Counted from the first letter of the stretch, positions 33,243 through 42,505 are shown. The stretch: 52,499 nt of DNA from an uncultured Ulvibacter sp. (GCA_938041335.1 CALIAF010000054.1:1-52499); one strand, 5' to 3'. A program made the numbers and translations. The notes: generated by a model from the sequence alone, not told the origin.

Positions 33243-34931
33243 CTAAGCACCTACCTTAGGTTTATTTCCCATAAAAGCTTGCAACAATACAGCAATACCC
33301 ATCACAATACCTGCACCGACAACATTGAGCCATAAGTAAGGCATTAAGTCAATCCACCAAATATAAACGATAATGGCTTGTGTAATAAGCGCAGCGATAA
33401 ATACGGCGGTACCTTTTACATATTTAATAAAGAATGCCAGCAGGAAAACACCTAGCACGTTTCCGTAGAAAATAGAGCCGATAATATTTACAAGTTCTAT
33501 GAGGTTTTCAAATAAATTAGCGACAGAAGCTACACAAATGGCAATGATACCCCAAAGGAGTGTGAACCATTTTGAGGCGTTTACGTAATGCTTTTCGCCC
33601 CTGCCACGAGCGTTTCTTTTGTATAAGTCAATAGTGGTAGTAGAACCCAGCGCATTTAACTCTGACGCCGTAGAGGACATCGCAGCACTTAAAATCACTG
33701 CGAGCAATAAGCCAATCATTCCCGTAGGTAGATTGTTTAAAATAAAGTGGATAAAGACATAATCCTTATCATTTGTTTCGGCTTTCGGGTTCGCTTTTTT
33801 AATGGTTTCTTTAGCTCTTTCGCGTAATGCTTCTTGTTCTTTATTAAGTCCTGCAATTTCTGATAATAGTTGCGTTTTTGTTGCGGGTATTTCTGCAGTA
33901 CTATAAACAATTTGTTTTTTCTTTATGGCCGCTTCTAATGTGATTTGATCGTTTTCAAGTGCTGCATATTCTGCTGCATAAGGAGAGTTTTGAACGTCTT
34001 CTACAGCGCTAGGATTAAAGTGAATAGGGGAGCTGTTAAACTGGTAAAAAACAAATACCATCACACCTACCAGTAGAATGAAAAATTGCATAGGTACTTT
34101 TAAGAGTCCATTAAAGATCATTCCCATTTGCATTTCTTTCATAGAGCGACCACTCAAATAGCGTTGTACCTGACTCTGGTCTGTCCCAAAATACGAAAGC
34201 GCTAAAAATGTCCCACCTATTAATCCGCTCCATATGGTGTACTTGTTATCAAAGTCAAAAGAAAAGTCGAGCACATCTAGTTTTCCGCTAGCACCTGCAA
34301 TTTCTAGCGCTTTGGTAAAATTAACATCGAGTGGCAAATAATTAAGTATGATTAAAAATGCAAGAAACATCCCTAAAAAGATAATACCCATTTGTTGCTT
34401 TTGGGTCACACTTACCGCTTTTGTACCGCCACTTACGGTATAGATAATTACGAGTAAACCGATACCAATATTTAAGTACATTAGGTCCCAACCTAACACG
34501 GCAGATAAAATAATAGATGGTGCAAAAATAGTGATACCCGCTGCGAGACCCCGCTGTATTAAAAACAGGATTGCCGTTAATGTTCTGGTTTTTAAATCAA
34601 ACCGCGTCTCAAGATATTCATACGCCGTATAGACTTTAAGTCTATGGTAAATAGGGATAAACACCAGGCAAATCACTACCATCGCTATAGGTAGTCCAAA
34701 ATAAAACTGCACAAAGCCCATCCCATCGTGAAAGGCTTGTCCCGGTGTAGATAAGAATGTTATGGCACTCGCCTGTGTTGCCATAACACTAAGGCCAATG
34801 GTCCACCAGCGGGAATCGCTGCCTCCTTTTAAATAATCTTTTACGTCTTTGTTTGAGCGTGATTTATACGTACCGTAGAGTACAATAAAAACGAGCGTTC
34901 CAATAAGGATATACCAATCTAGATGTTGCAT
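33243..34931 (-). CDS. Sodium:solute symporter (SSS family)
   Basis: Inner-membrane sodium-coupled transporter of 562 residues with about 13-14 helices. IGLSVMATQASAITFLSTPGQAF and LSYFGTDQSQVQRYLSGRS are SSS family marks. Between helices at about residues 310-385 there is a hydrophilic, coiled-coil-like insertion (LENDQITLEAAIKKKQ to ERAKETIKKANPKAE) unusual for classic SSS members but seen in flavobacterial ones. The substrate cannot be read. Its ATG directly follows the stop of a 44-residue membrane peptide gene, itself overlapping the PIG-L deacetylase gene, so transporter, peptide and deacetylase form one operon, suggesting uptake of an amidated sugar-type product. Confidence 0.93.
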   Translation of the reverse strand: MQHLDWYILIGTLVFIVLYGTYKSRSNKDVKDYLKGGSDSRWWTIGLSVMATQASAITFLSTPGQAFHDGMGFVQFYFGLPIAMVVICLVFIPIYHRLKVYTAYEYLETRFDLKTRTLTAILFLIQRGLAAGITIFAPSIILSAVLGWDLMYLNIGIGLLVIIYTVSGGTKAVSVTQKQQMGIIFLGMFLAFLIILNYLPLDVNFTKALEIAGASGKLDVLDFSFDFDNKYTIWSGLIGGTFLALSYFGTDQSQVQRYLSGRSMKEMQMGMIFNGLLKVPMQFFILLVGVMVFVFYQFNSSPIHFNPSAVEDVQNSPYAAEYAALENDQITLEAAIKKKQIVYSTAEIPATKTQLLSEIAGLNKEQEALRERAKETIKKANPKAETNDKDYVFIHFILNNLPTGMIGLLLAVILSAAMSSTASELNALGSTTTIDLYKRNARGRGEKHYVNASKWFTLLWGIIAICVASVANLFENLIELVNIIGSIFYGNVLGVFLLAFFIKYVKGTAVFIAALITQAIIVYIWWIDLMPYLWLNVVGAGIVMGIAVLLQAFMGNKPKVGA

Positions 34932-35066
34932 TTAGGCAAAATGATTCATTAATAAATACATAAGGTAAACATATACGGCGTTTACAAGAAGCACGACCGT
35001 AAATTTCCATTTCCAAACCACTTTATGCTTTACAATTTCTACGGGGTCTTCTTGTTCAGTACTCAT
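34932..35066 (-). CDS. Small single-span membrane peptide
   Basis: Open frame of 44 residues. It begins MSTEQEDPVEIVKHKVVWKW, continues into a hydrophobic span of about 20 residues (FTVVLLVNAVYVYLMYLLM) and ends NHFA. Its ATG overlaps the TGA of the deacetylase gene (ATGA, 35063-35066) and its TAA is followed at once by the symporter ATG. This tight packing, the acidic cytoplasm-type N-terminus and the single helix argue for a real accessory subunit or stabiliser of the symporter. It is too short for most gene callers. Confidence 0.75.
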   Translation of the reverse strand: MSTEQEDPVEIVKHKVVWKWKFTVVLLVNAVYVYLMYLLMNHFA

Positions 35067-37555
35067 TTTCCTATTGAGATTAAGTTTGTAAATAATCGGT
35101 ATGCTCCCGGAACACCTGCTGGTAATTCTCTAAAAAAGCTAAGCCCAGTGTAAATATAATGTCCTTTTCCGTGGGGAGCAACTAGTAAAGAACCTTTGGT
35201 TTGAGGGTAGTCTTTATCGTGCATTCCTAAAATAGGAGTGAACTTGTCATCCCATTTATTAGGAAAATACAAACCTCGTTCTTGGACCCATCCCTCAAAG
35301 TCATCTTGTGTTATCTTATTAGGTTTATTTAAAACTGCGTGATTTGGTGCAAGAAAATCAACTTGCGAAAACTCATCTGTAACTCGGTCTCTAGATAACT
35401 CAATGGAAAACGGTGCAATGTCTTGCGTTTTCATACGGTGGTTTGTGTTGTATTGTACAAGTAAGGTACCTCCCTGCTCCACATATTTATTGAGCTCATC
35501 TTGTTTAAAAGCCAGTTCGTCCACCGTGTTATAGGCTCTAATTCCCATTACAATGGCATCATATTTTTTTAGGCTTACTGCCGAAATGTTAGCGGGTTCA
35601 ATAGTAGTAACTGTATATCCTATTTGCCTGAGGCTTTCTGGTATGGCATCTCCAGCACCATTTATGTACCCAATATTTTCTCCTTTTTTCTTGATGTTTA
35701 GTCGCGCTACTTTAGCCTTAGAAGGTAATAACACACTTTGATATGGAATGTGCTCATAATCTATTGCAATCAGTTCTTTAGAGTAAAAACGATCACCCAC
35801 CACTGCCAAAGGTTCTAAATAACCTTCGCTTTGATTTTCTGGGGGTGTTACTGTAAATACAACGGTTTGTTCTTCTCCTTTTCTTGATAATGTAAATGAT
35901 TGTTGCGCTGGGGTCACCATCCATCCTTCTGGTTTTCCTAATTGCACAAAACCATTTACATTATCTCTTCCTGCTCTAACTTTAACAGGAATTTGCTTGG
36001 CATCACCACTTGCAAAGATTAATACTTTATCTGCGATACTTGTACTCACTTCTGGTACAATCTCCAAAGGCTGATAAACCTCCCCATCTACAGGATCATT
36101 ATACTTATAAATAACATTACGTGTAATTGGCAATGTTATTCTGCTATATTGTAAATAAAAAACTACTTGCTCTTGTACAGGGGTTTCTGGTAATCCAATC
36201 AATTCTTCTTTTACCTTATACATTCCAAGACTTCCTTCTTCTTGTAACCAATATGGAGCAGAACTTTGCATAGAAGTACTCGTCATATCTATTGGGTATT
36301 CAAATTTTTGATTCTGCGTTAAAGACTCATTGACAACCATAAGATCAGCGCCATCTTTAGTTCTAATACTCTGTAAATTAAAAGGTACCGTACCGCGGTT
36401 TACGGCTTCAATATTTACTTTGTATTTTCCTTTTTTGTTGATGGTCTGTGTATCTGCTACAGCTTCTAGATAGAGCCCACTGCAATCCACAATAAGCTGC
36501 TCTATTTGTGCTAGCTTAATATCTCGCCAATGGGTGTCTTCTAATGTTGAGATTAATTGATAGGCCCGCATCAAGGGTCCAACCATAGTAGAAGGATCTT
36601 TAAAATCAAAGTTGGCTTCCAGTGGATTCAATATCGCACCAATGGCATCACCTCCTGCTAATCTGGACCAGGTGGTGTTAATACCGCTAAAAGGGTTACT
36701 TTTTTCTTGTGGGAATTCTCCTTTTAAGAATTCTAGGTATTCGGTTTGATTCCCTCGTGTACCAGTGCTACCAAAACCTTGCGACTTGTGCATGCTTCTA
36801 CTTAAAGAGGCAATCTCGCCGTTGCTTAGACCAAGAGCGGGGTAGTAGTTTCCTGTTTCTACTTCTATGAGGTTCGTTTTGTCTGCCTTGTCAAAATTAG
36901 CTCGGCTACCGTAAAACCACCAAGAAGTGTTCATGAAAAGTCGAGTGGGTTGCCAAGCTCCAAATGTCTTAGCAGAATTAGGAAACTCGCTGGCATTTCC
37001 GACGAGATCAAAAGCATCAAAGCTCAACATGGCAGAAGAGGTGTGATGCCCGTGCGTTTTACCCGGCGTTCTGTGATCAAAACGGTTTACAATAATATCT
37101 GGTTTAAATTTACGGATGGCTCTCACAACGTCACTCAAGACTTCGTCACTTTCCCAAATAGCTAAAGTTTCGTCTGGATGTTTAGAATACCCAAAATCAT
37201 TAGCTCTGGTAAAAAGTTGGCTCCCACCATCTGTGCGACGAGCAGCTAATAACTCTTGTGTGCGAATAACGCCTAACAATTCTCTAATTTCGGGTCCCAC
37301 AAGATTTTGACCACCATCACCTCGTGTTAAAGATAAATAGGCTGTGCGTGCATGCACATCATTTGCTAGAAACGAAATAAGACGTGTGTTCTCATCATCT
37401 GGATGCGCCGCAACATATAACGCCGAACCAATAAAATTGAGGTTCTGTAGATCGTGATAGATTTCTGAAGCTGCAGGTTTTTGAGGCTTTTGGGCGATTA
37501 GAGATGTGGTGCTTACTAAAAGCAGTAGAAAGACCACAGAGATTTTTTTAATCAT
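35063..37555 (-). CDS. PIG-L family deacetylase with amidotransferase-like domain
   Basis: Exported protein of 830 residues with signal peptide (SLIA-Q). The LmbE/PIG-L zinc domain (about 30-300) has AAHPDDE near 49-55 with the first zinc ligands and catalytic Asp, and THGHHTSSA near 165-175 with the third ligand region. A beta-rich middle section (about 380-610) follows. The last third (about 640-828: YDAIVMGIRAYNTVDEL, GGTLLVQYNTNHR, GKGHYIYTGLSFFRELP) resembles a class I glutamine-amidotransferase-like fold. Such proteins remove N-acetyl groups from sugars; here in the periplasm. First gene of the operon with the small peptide and symporter. Confidence 0.9.
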   Translation of the reverse strand: MIKKISVVFLLLLVSTTSLIAQKPQKPAASEIYHDLQNLNFIGSALYVAAHPDDENTRLISFLANDVHARTAYLSLTRGDGGQNLVGPEIRELLGVIRTQELLAARRTDGGSQLFTRANDFGYSKHPDETLAIWESDEVLSDVVRAIRKFKPDIIVNRFDHRTPGKTHGHHTSSAMLSFDAFDLVGNASEFPNSAKTFGAWQPTRLFMNTSWWFYGSRANFDKADKTNLIEVETGNYYPALGLSNGEIASLSRSMHKSQGFGSTGTRGNQTEYLEFLKGEFPQEKSNPFSGINTTWSRLAGGDAIGAILNPLEANFDFKDPSTMVGPLMRAYQLISTLEDTHWRDIKLAQIEQLIVDCSGLYLEAVADTQTINKKGKYKVNIEAVNRGTVPFNLQSIRTKDGADLMVVNESLTQNQKFEYPIDMTSTSMQSSAPYWLQEEGSLGMYKVKEELIGLPETPVQEQVVFYLQYSRITLPITRNVIYKYNDPVDGEVYQPLEIVPEVSTSIADKVLIFASGDAKQIPVKVRAGRDNVNGFVQLGKPEGWMVTPAQQSFTLSRKGEEQTVVFTVTPPENQSEGYLEPLAVVGDRFYSKELIAIDYEHIPYQSVLLPSKAKVARLNIKKKGENIGYINGAGDAIPESLRQIGYTVTTIEPANISAVSLKKYDAIVMGIRAYNTVDELAFKQDELNKYVEQGGTLLVQYNTNHRMKTQDIAPFSIELSRDRVTDEFSQVDFLAPNHAVLNKPNKITQDDFEGWVQERGLYFPNKWDDKFTPILGMHDKDYPQTKGSLLVAPHGKGHYIYTGLSFFRELPAGVPGAYRLFTNLISIGK

Positions 37556-37605
37556 TTTTTTGAATTATCTATTCCACCCAAAGATATCAAAATCACAAAA
37601 ACACC

Positions 37606-38199
37606 TTAATCTATTGGCTGTTCTTTAACATTTTTATCTTCTTCTGCATCTTGGTCTTTTTCATTGTTATTAAAAAAGAGGTCTATTTGATCAACATCTT
37701 CAGGCTTTAAAACACTCACTCCTTTTTGTAGAATGAGACTATTAGGGTAGGTAATCATCTCACCAAGAGCAGTAATTATTATCACGTGAAACGTTTTTAT
37801 ATCCTCAATTTTTCCTTGAAAATCGCATTCTTTGTCATGGATCTTTATATAATCTCCTATTTTATAAGGAAATATAAAAAACATAATAATTCCGCTCGTA
37901 ATATTTGTTAATATGGACCATTGGGCAAAAAAACCAATGCCTATTACTGCAAAAACCGAAAGGAAAATAGATTCTACGTGGTCAAGGTCCACACTCCAAA
38001 TTATAAAAATACCAAAGGCAATACAGAAGATTGTAGCATAATTAATATACTTAATAATCAGATTTGTGCGTTGTTCTACACGCTCAATTTTTCGGGCATA
38101 TTTTTTAGTCAAATAAATGCATAGCATTCTAAATACTATAAAAACAACGAGCACCGCAACCGTCTTTGCAATATCTGCCTGAAATGGAGTTAAATTCAT
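37606..38199 (-). CDS. Small MscS-type mechanosensitive channel
   Basis: Inner-membrane protein of 197 residues. Helices at about 8-28, 48-68 and 73-112; the last carries the MscS pore and beta domain start (FFAQWSILTNITSGIIMFFIFPYKIGDYIKI). GKIEDIKTFHVIIITALGEMITYPNSLILQKGV is the MscS beta domain. The C-terminus is an acidic, low-complexity tail (NNNEKDQDAEEDKN) in place of the usual alpha/beta cage, so this is a short form. It starts 3 bases after the maf gene ends, so co-transcribed. Confidence 0.9.
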   Translation of the reverse strand: MNLTPFQADIAKTVAVLVVFIVFRMLCIYLTKKYARKIERVEQRTNLIIKYINYATIFCIAFGIFIIWSVDLDHVESIFLSVFAVIGIGFFAQWSILTNITSGIIMFFIFPYKIGDYIKIHDKECDFQGKIEDIKTFHVIIITALGEMITYPNSLILQKGVSVLKPEDVDQIDLFFNNNEKDQDAEEDKNVKEQPID

Positions 38200-38202
38200 A
38201 TT

Positions 38203-38790
38203 TTATTTGTTTGTTATTGCTAGTAATTCTGTGTACACTTTACGAGTTGGTAATCCCATCACATTAAAGAAACAACCTTCTATTTTTTCTATTCCAATAT
38301 ATCCTATCCAATCTTGAATGCCATAACTTCCCGCTTTGTCAAAGGGTTTGTAGGTGTCCACATAAAAATTAATCTCATCATCTGTTAATGTCTTAAACCA
38401 AACTTTTGTGGTGTCATTCACCGTGGTTTGACTATTAACTGTTGTAAAGGTAACAGATGTATAGACTTCGTGCATATCATTACTCAAAGAACGGAGCATT
38501 CTTTTTGCATCATTTGCGTCTTTTGGTTTGCCTATGGCTTTTCCATCTTTCCAGACTATGGTATCACTTGTCACAATAATTTCTTTTTCTGAAACATCCA
38601 GAAAAGCACTTGCCTTTAGCTGAGACAAATAATCTGTTATGGCTTCTCGTTGTAGGTTTTCATCAAAAACTTCTTCTACTTCACGAACATCAATAGTAAA
38701 ATCGAGATCGAGCTTGGTAAAAAAATCTTGCCTTCTGGGAGATCCAGAAGCTAGGATGATGTTGTAGTTTTTTAATTGTTGTTTAAGCAT
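38203..38790 (-). CDS. maf: Maf-like nucleotide pyrophosphatase
   Basis: Nucleoside triphosphate pyrophosphatase (house-cleaning type) of about 195 residues: NIILASGSPRRQDFF with the phosphate-binding SxSPRR motif, VTSDTIVWKDGKAIGKPKD with the catalytic Asp, and DKAGSYGIQDWIG with FFNVMGLP at the end. Start taken at ATG 38790 (MLKQQLKNYN); an in-frame ATG at 38802 is possible, while a GTG at 38811 lies inside an interspersed repeat and is unlikely. Whether it prefers dTTP/UTP (YhdE type) or m7GTP (YceF type) is not settled by sequence. Confidence 0.92.
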   Translation of the reverse strand: MLKQQLKNYNIILASGSPRRQDFFTKLDLDFTIDVREVEEVFDENLQREAITDYLSQLKASAFLDVSEKEIIVTSDTIVWKDGKAIGKPKDANDAKRMLRSLSNDMHEVYTSVTFTTVNSQTTVNDTTKVWFKTLTDDEINFYVDTYKPFDKAGSYGIQDWIGYIGIEKIEGCFFNVMGLPTRKVYTELLAITNK

Positions 38791-38806
38791 TTTTTTTACC
38801 ATTCTT

Positions 38807-38916
38807 GTCACACTGAGCTTGTCGAAGTGCCTTCCTACTTCTCACGATTTAATAATACCTAGTGTAGTTAATATTGTTGTTTTAATCTAAACGCCCTTCG
38901 ACAAGCTCAGGGTGAC
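38807..38916. repeat. REP-like inverted pair
   Basis: A 21-base sequence at 38807-38827 (GTCACACTGAGC...GTCGAAG) recurs in inverted orientation at 38896-38916 with one mismatch; 68 bases lie between. A third relative is at 49829-49850. Such short GTCA.nCTGAGC elements are dispersed in flavobacterial genomes. The pair lies between the GNAT and maf genes and could fold in RNA as a terminator or stability element. Confidence 0.7.
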
Positions 38917-38939
38917 GGTTAGTTTCATTTAAGAAGTGT

Positions 38940-39533
38940 TTAAATTTTATTTGTTAAAGTTTCTCTCACCCCATCATACCACTCTTCCTTTAAAATACTT
39001 AATACAATACTATCTCTTCTATCTTCTAGTGCGGCGCAATTGGAGCGCAAAATACCCTCTACGGTGCAACCTATGCTTTTCATTGCGGCAATACTTCTTA
39101 CATTTGTAGCATCTGCTCTAAATTCTACGCGTTCAACACCTAAAGTTTCAAACGCAAAAGTAAGCATCAAAAGCTTACAATTTTTATTTAATCCGGTACC
39201 TTGAAAATCTGTGCCATACCAAGTATAGCCTAATTGTATGGTATTGTGATGTGGTTGGATGTCATAAAAACGAGTACTTCCGGCGTACTTGCTAGTCGCT
39301 TTGTCAAATACAATAAACGGAAAACTATCTAAGCTTTCTTTTTTCTGAAATGCTACATCTAAATAATTACGCATATTCTTTTCTCCATTTGCAGCAAGTA
39401 ATGAATACTTCCACAGTGTGGGTTCGTTGATTGCAAAAGGAACAAGGTGTTCTGTATCACTAGGCAATAAGGGACGTAGTAAAACACGATCGTTTTCTAA
39501 GACCAGGGTGTCATTAAAGAGTGATTGGTTCAT
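38940..39533 (-). CDS. GNAT-family N-acetyltransferase
   Basis: Acetyl-CoA-dependent acetyltransferase of 197 residues of the RimJ/RimL-like type. LRPLLPSDTEHLVPFA opens the domain, GSTRFYDIQPHHNTIQLGYTWYGTDFQGTGLNKNCKLLMLTFAF covers the CoA-binding loop, and VERVEFRADATNVRSIAAMKSIGCTVEGILRSN is the usual C-terminal half. The acceptor (protein N-terminus, small molecule) is unknown. It overlaps the UbiA-type gene upstream by 20 bases and is cotranscribed. Confidence 0.9.
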   Translation of the reverse strand: MNQSLFNDTLVLENDRVLLRPLLPSDTEHLVPFAINEPTLWKYSLLAANGEKNMRNYLDVAFQKKESLDSFPFIVFDKATSKYAGSTRFYDIQPHHNTIQLGYTWYGTDFQGTGLNKNCKLLMLTFAFETLGVERVEFRADATNVRSIAAMKSIGCTVEGILRSNCAALEDRRDSIVLSILKEEWYDGVRETLTNKI

Positions 39534-40443
39534 AGTTTAAAATTTCGGCATAAAAAATAAGAGAACATATTCCTACTAGCATAATAATTTTAAGCAGTAT
39601 CGAGAGTGTTTTGAAGTCTTTCTCCTTTTCTGCACTAAAAGCTTTGATGCAAAAAAGAAGTAGTGGTCCACCAATAAGAAATACAAAATAGAAGGCTACT
39701 TTTTGTGATTGATACAAATAGAAATAAGTAAAGCCTAGTATGCACAACAATGCAATTACACCCATCACAAAAGCGACGTTTCTAGCACGTGTTCTACCTA
39801 TGGCAACAGCAAGTGTATTTTTACCCCCATTTTGATCGCCGTTTACATCTTGTATGTCTTTTACAATTTCGCGTATAAAATTAATGTAAAAAGCAAAGCC
39901 TGCATAAAGCAAAATAGCGTGTGTGGCTTTTAAGTGTACATCTAGTTCAAGCTCATTAATACCTGGAAGAATATCAAATAGAATTAAAATAAGGAGCGCA
40001 CTTGCTACTAATAAAGAGATTAAAATATTACCCAAAAGTAATCGCTCTTTTAATTGTGTCGCATACACATTTAATAAAGCTGCAATGATAATAAAGACAA
40101 TAGCAAAAGTGGGTTTGCCTATTGCATTTGCAACATAAAATCCTGCGCAGACGCCAATAAAGGTGAGACCTATATAAAGGTAGTTAGCCGTTTTTTCTGA
40201 AACTTTTTTACCTATAATTACTTTTTTGGGTTTATTTACCGTGTCTATGGCAATGTCATGAATGTCATTGATTACGTTACCTCCGGCTGCAATGCAAACG
40301 GTTGCGACCACTAAGGCGATAAAACTGAAGGTGTTTAATCCCAATGTAATACCTAGCGGCTCTAGCAATGCAAATTTTACCACGCATTGTGCTAAGATGA
40401 GAAGCAAGAGATTTATAGGGCGGAGTAGTTTTAGGATAGACAT
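39514..40443 (-). CDS. UbiA-family prenyltransferase
   Basis: Integral membrane prenyltransferase of 309 residues with about 9 helices. The first Asp-rich motif is NVINDIHDIAIDTVNKPKK (NDxxD, near 57), the second is DIQDVNGDQNGGKNTLAVAIG near 190. In Flavobacteriia this gene is annotated as geranylgeranylglycerol-phosphate geranylgeranyltransferase, an archaeal-lipid-type reaction; that specificity is not proven by the motifs. Its neighbours KdsC-like, DUF2520 and Maf genes recur with it in this class. The next gene overlaps its 3' end. Confidence 0.9.
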   Translation of the reverse strand: MSILKLLRPINLLLLILAQCVVKFALLEPLGITLGLNTFSFIALVVATVCIAAGGNVINDIHDIAIDTVNKPKKVIIGKKVSEKTANYLYIGLTFIGVCAGFYVANAIGKPTFAIVFIIIAALLNVYATQLKERLLLGNILISLLVASALLILILFDILPGINELELDVHLKATHAILLYAGFAFYINFIREIVKDIQDVNGDQNGGKNTLAVAIGRTRARNVAFVMGVIALLCILGFTYFYLYQSQKVAFYFVFLIGGPLLLFCIKAFSAEKEKDFKTLSILLKIIMLVGICSLIFYAEILNYEPITL

Positions 40444-40467
40444 GTTGAATAAATTACCTCTGGTTTT

Positions 40468-40908
40468 TTAGTTTTTATTTTCATCGATTATTTCAAAACT
40501 ATCAAATTGAAATACACGAGCATATTTTGGTTTTTCGGAAGTCTTCATTTCATATGTTGCAGAAATTCCTTTATCGAGATAGAACCGTCCTGTAAGTCTA
40601 AGATTATTATTTCTATAAATAGTGTCAAAATAGTTTTTAGGAATAGTATGACTTTTATCTTTTGCCTCAATAAAAATACAATCATCTGCTTTCAGCTTAT
40701 AATCTGAATTTTCAGAAAATAACTGGGTTTCATAAAAATTAGCACAATCACAAGCCCAATTTACGTAACCAACTTCTATCTGTTCTACGTGATTACTCAA
40801 TTCATTAGGCTGGTCAAAAAAGGTTACACTTGATTCCTTAATAAAAAATATAAAACCAGCGATAAGAATACTGATAGTTAAAGTTATGATCAAGATTCTT
40901 TTTTTCAT
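40468..40908 (-). CDS. Hypothetical single-span envelope protein
   Basis: Protein of 146 residues: N-terminal signal anchor (about 4-24), then a periplasmic domain with the motif VGYVNWACDCANFYE (near 47-61) holding two Cys in CDC arrangement, a third Cys in ADDCIFIEA, and LTGRFYLDKGISATYE. I know no family name. The Cys pattern suggests a disulfide or metal site. It lies between the KdsC-like and UbiA genes with gaps of 27 and 24 bases, so it is in the same operon; it may have inserted into an otherwise conserved order. Confidence 0.7.
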   Translation of the reverse strand: MKKRILIITLTISILIAGFIFFIKESSVTFFDQPNELSNHVEQIEVGYVNWACDCANFYETQLFSENSDYKLKADDCIFIEAKDKSHTIPKNYFDTIYRNNNLRLTGRFYLDKGISATYEMKTSEKPKYARVFQFDSFEIIDENKN

Positions 40909-40935
40909 ATTTAGTATTAAAAGTTTTAAAGCACC

Positions 40936-41469
40936 TTAATCATACTTCGCACTAGACTCATCACCTTTCATCCAGTTGCCTTGCACCTTGAGCACCTGCT
41001 CAATGATATCACGTACACAACCTTTACCACCATTTTTATGTGAAATATACGCGCTAATAGCTTTGATTTCGGCAACGGCATCTTGCGGGCAACAAGGCAG
41101 ACCTACGTGTTGCATCACTTCATAATCTGGTAAATCATCGCCAACGTAAAGTACTTGGTTTTTGTCTAGACTATGGGTTTCCATATAGGCTTGCAAAACG
41201 GCTGTTTTTTTATGTGTTCCTAGATGGATGTCTGTGATTCCTAGTCCTGCTAGTCTTTTGCGAACACCCTCATTTGAGCCTCCAGAAATAACCAGTACAT
41301 TATATCCGCGATCTACGGCGGTCTTTAATGCGTAGCCGTCTTTAATGTTCATGGTACGGTATAACTCGCCATTAGTGGTCACTTGCACGCTGCCGTCTGT
41401 GAGCACGCCGTCCACGTCAAAAACGAGCGTGGTAATGTTGTTGAGCAATACTTTATAGCTTTCTTTCAT
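40936..41469 (-). CDS. KdsC-like HAD phosphatase
   Basis: HAD-superfamily phosphatase of 177 residues of the KdsC type (3-deoxy-D-manno-octulosonate 8-phosphate phosphatase), for lipopolysaccharide core synthesis. LVFDVDGVLTDG holds nucleophile D18 and acid D20; ISGGSNEGVRKRL and YVGDDLPDYEVMQHVG are motifs II and IV, and CPQDAVAEIKAIS and GGKGCVRDIIEQVL close the protein. The frame is open to 41625, but ATG 41469 gives the normal KdsC length; it overlaps the DUF2520 gene end by 17 bases. Confidence 0.9.
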   Translation of the reverse strand: MKESYKVLLNNITTLVFDVDGVLTDGSVQVTTNGELYRTMNIKDGYALKTAVDRGYNVLVISGGSNEGVRKRLAGLGITDIHLGTHKKTAVLQAYMETHSLDKNQVLYVGDDLPDYEVMQHVGLPCCPQDAVAEIKAISAYISHKNGGKGCVRDIIEQVLKVQGNWMKGDESSAKYD

Positions 41470-42229
41470 TGGGTTTGGTATGGGTTTCTTTAATGGCTTT
41501 AGTAAGCAACGAATAAATTTCTTTTTGAGTATTATTTGACAATTGTTCTTTATGTCTCGCGATGGTTTGGATATCGTTACGTTTTGCAGGACCCGTTTGT
41601 GCATCCTTGGCAGAAAGTGTTTCAATTTTAGATGCCGTCTCTTGAATAAGCGGTTTCAATAATGAGAAATCTAAGTCGTGCTCTCCCATGATTTCTTCGG
41701 AAACGTGATACAAATGGTTCACAAAGTTATTGACAAACACTGCAGCCACGTGTATCTTGGAACGCTCCTTACTTGATATCTCAGTAACCTTTTCTGAAAT
41801 AGCAGCTCCAAGCTTTTTTAATAGCTGCAGATCATCTGTTTGGGCTGCTTCTATGCATAATGGAATTTCGCTAAACGTGACGGCTTTGTTTTTAGAGAAG
41901 GTCTGCAGTGGATAAAAAACACCTTTTCTATTTTTAGCATCTAAAACATCTATCCCAACACTGCCAGAAGTATGCACCACCAGTCTATCTTTAAAAGGAA
42001 GTTGTTCTGAAATAGATGCAATATAATCATCTGGAACAGCAATGATATAGCAATCTGCCTCTGTGAGTTCACTAAGATTGTTGATGCAATGAATCTCGTC
42101 CATCCCATTGCTTATTAAAACAGCACTACGCGAGTAAATCTGCGATATTTTGGCGTAAGCAGAGCCATTAATAGCCTTCACAAGATGCGAACCTACATTG
42201 CCATATCCAATAATTGTAACCGAAATCAT
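41453..42229 (-). CDS. Rossmann/DUF2520-family dehydrogenase-like protein
   Basis: Protein of 258 residues. The Rossmann loop is VTIIGYGNVGSHLVKAI (3-19), YIIAVPDDYIASIS follows, VVHTSGSVGIDVL and GVFYPLQTFSKNK are the NAD(P)-domain end. The C-terminal helical part is DUF2520 (HVAAVFVNNFVNHLYHVSEEIM...PLIQETASKI...TGPAKRNDIQTIARHKEQL), as in 6-phosphogluconate-dehydrogenase-like reductases. The substrate is unknown; some relatives resemble pyrroline-carboxylate reductase or pantoate-type enzymes. A TATTTTTG box (minus, 42234-42241) lies so close to the ATG that the transcript might be nearly leaderless. First gene of the UbiA/GNAT operon. Confidence 0.88.
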   Translation of the reverse strand: MISVTIIGYGNVGSHLVKAINGSAYAKISQIYSRSAVLISNGMDEIHCINNLSELTEADCYIIAVPDDYIASISEQLPFKDRLVVHTSGSVGIDVLDAKNRKGVFYPLQTFSKNKAVTFSEIPLCIEAAQTDDLQLLKKLGAAISEKVTEISSKERSKIHVAAVFVNNFVNHLYHVSEEIMGEHDLDFSLLKPLIQETASKIETLSAKDAQTGPAKRNDIQTIARHKEQLSNNTQKEIYSLLTKAIKETHTKPNERKL

Positions 42230-42482
42230 CTTACAAAAATACGGATTTAAATAGTGATGTATGAGAAGATGAACTTGAACTCGAATTCGAAGATAAAAAA
42301 AACAAAATCGAAAATTAATATTTAATCAAACCAATTTTACACGTTTAATCAAATCCCCGATTAACAGTTACACATTTAACTTAATTGCTCTCAATTTAGT
42401 ATCATAAAAATGAGATCATTTATGAGAGTGTTAATTAACTTATTTTTAGACTATAGTTGGAGTCAAAATCATCAAGTTTCAG

Positions 42483-42490
42483 TATTTTTG
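42483..42490 (+). promoter_or_regulatory. Candidate -7 element of ccsBA
   Basis: TATTTTTG (TAnnTTTG) ends 15 bases before ATG 42506. A TTGG at 42457 is 23 bases upstream, slightly far. It supports ATG 42506 over earlier starts in the same frame (42410). Confidence 0.3.
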
Positions 42491-42505
42491 CAAAAAAATA
42501 TCTCG

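Noticed and set aside
33119-33259. 46-codon plus-strand ORF running into the symporter 3' end
   Set aside because: It overlaps the convergent symporter gene, has no recognisable product and no promoter or terminator of its own.
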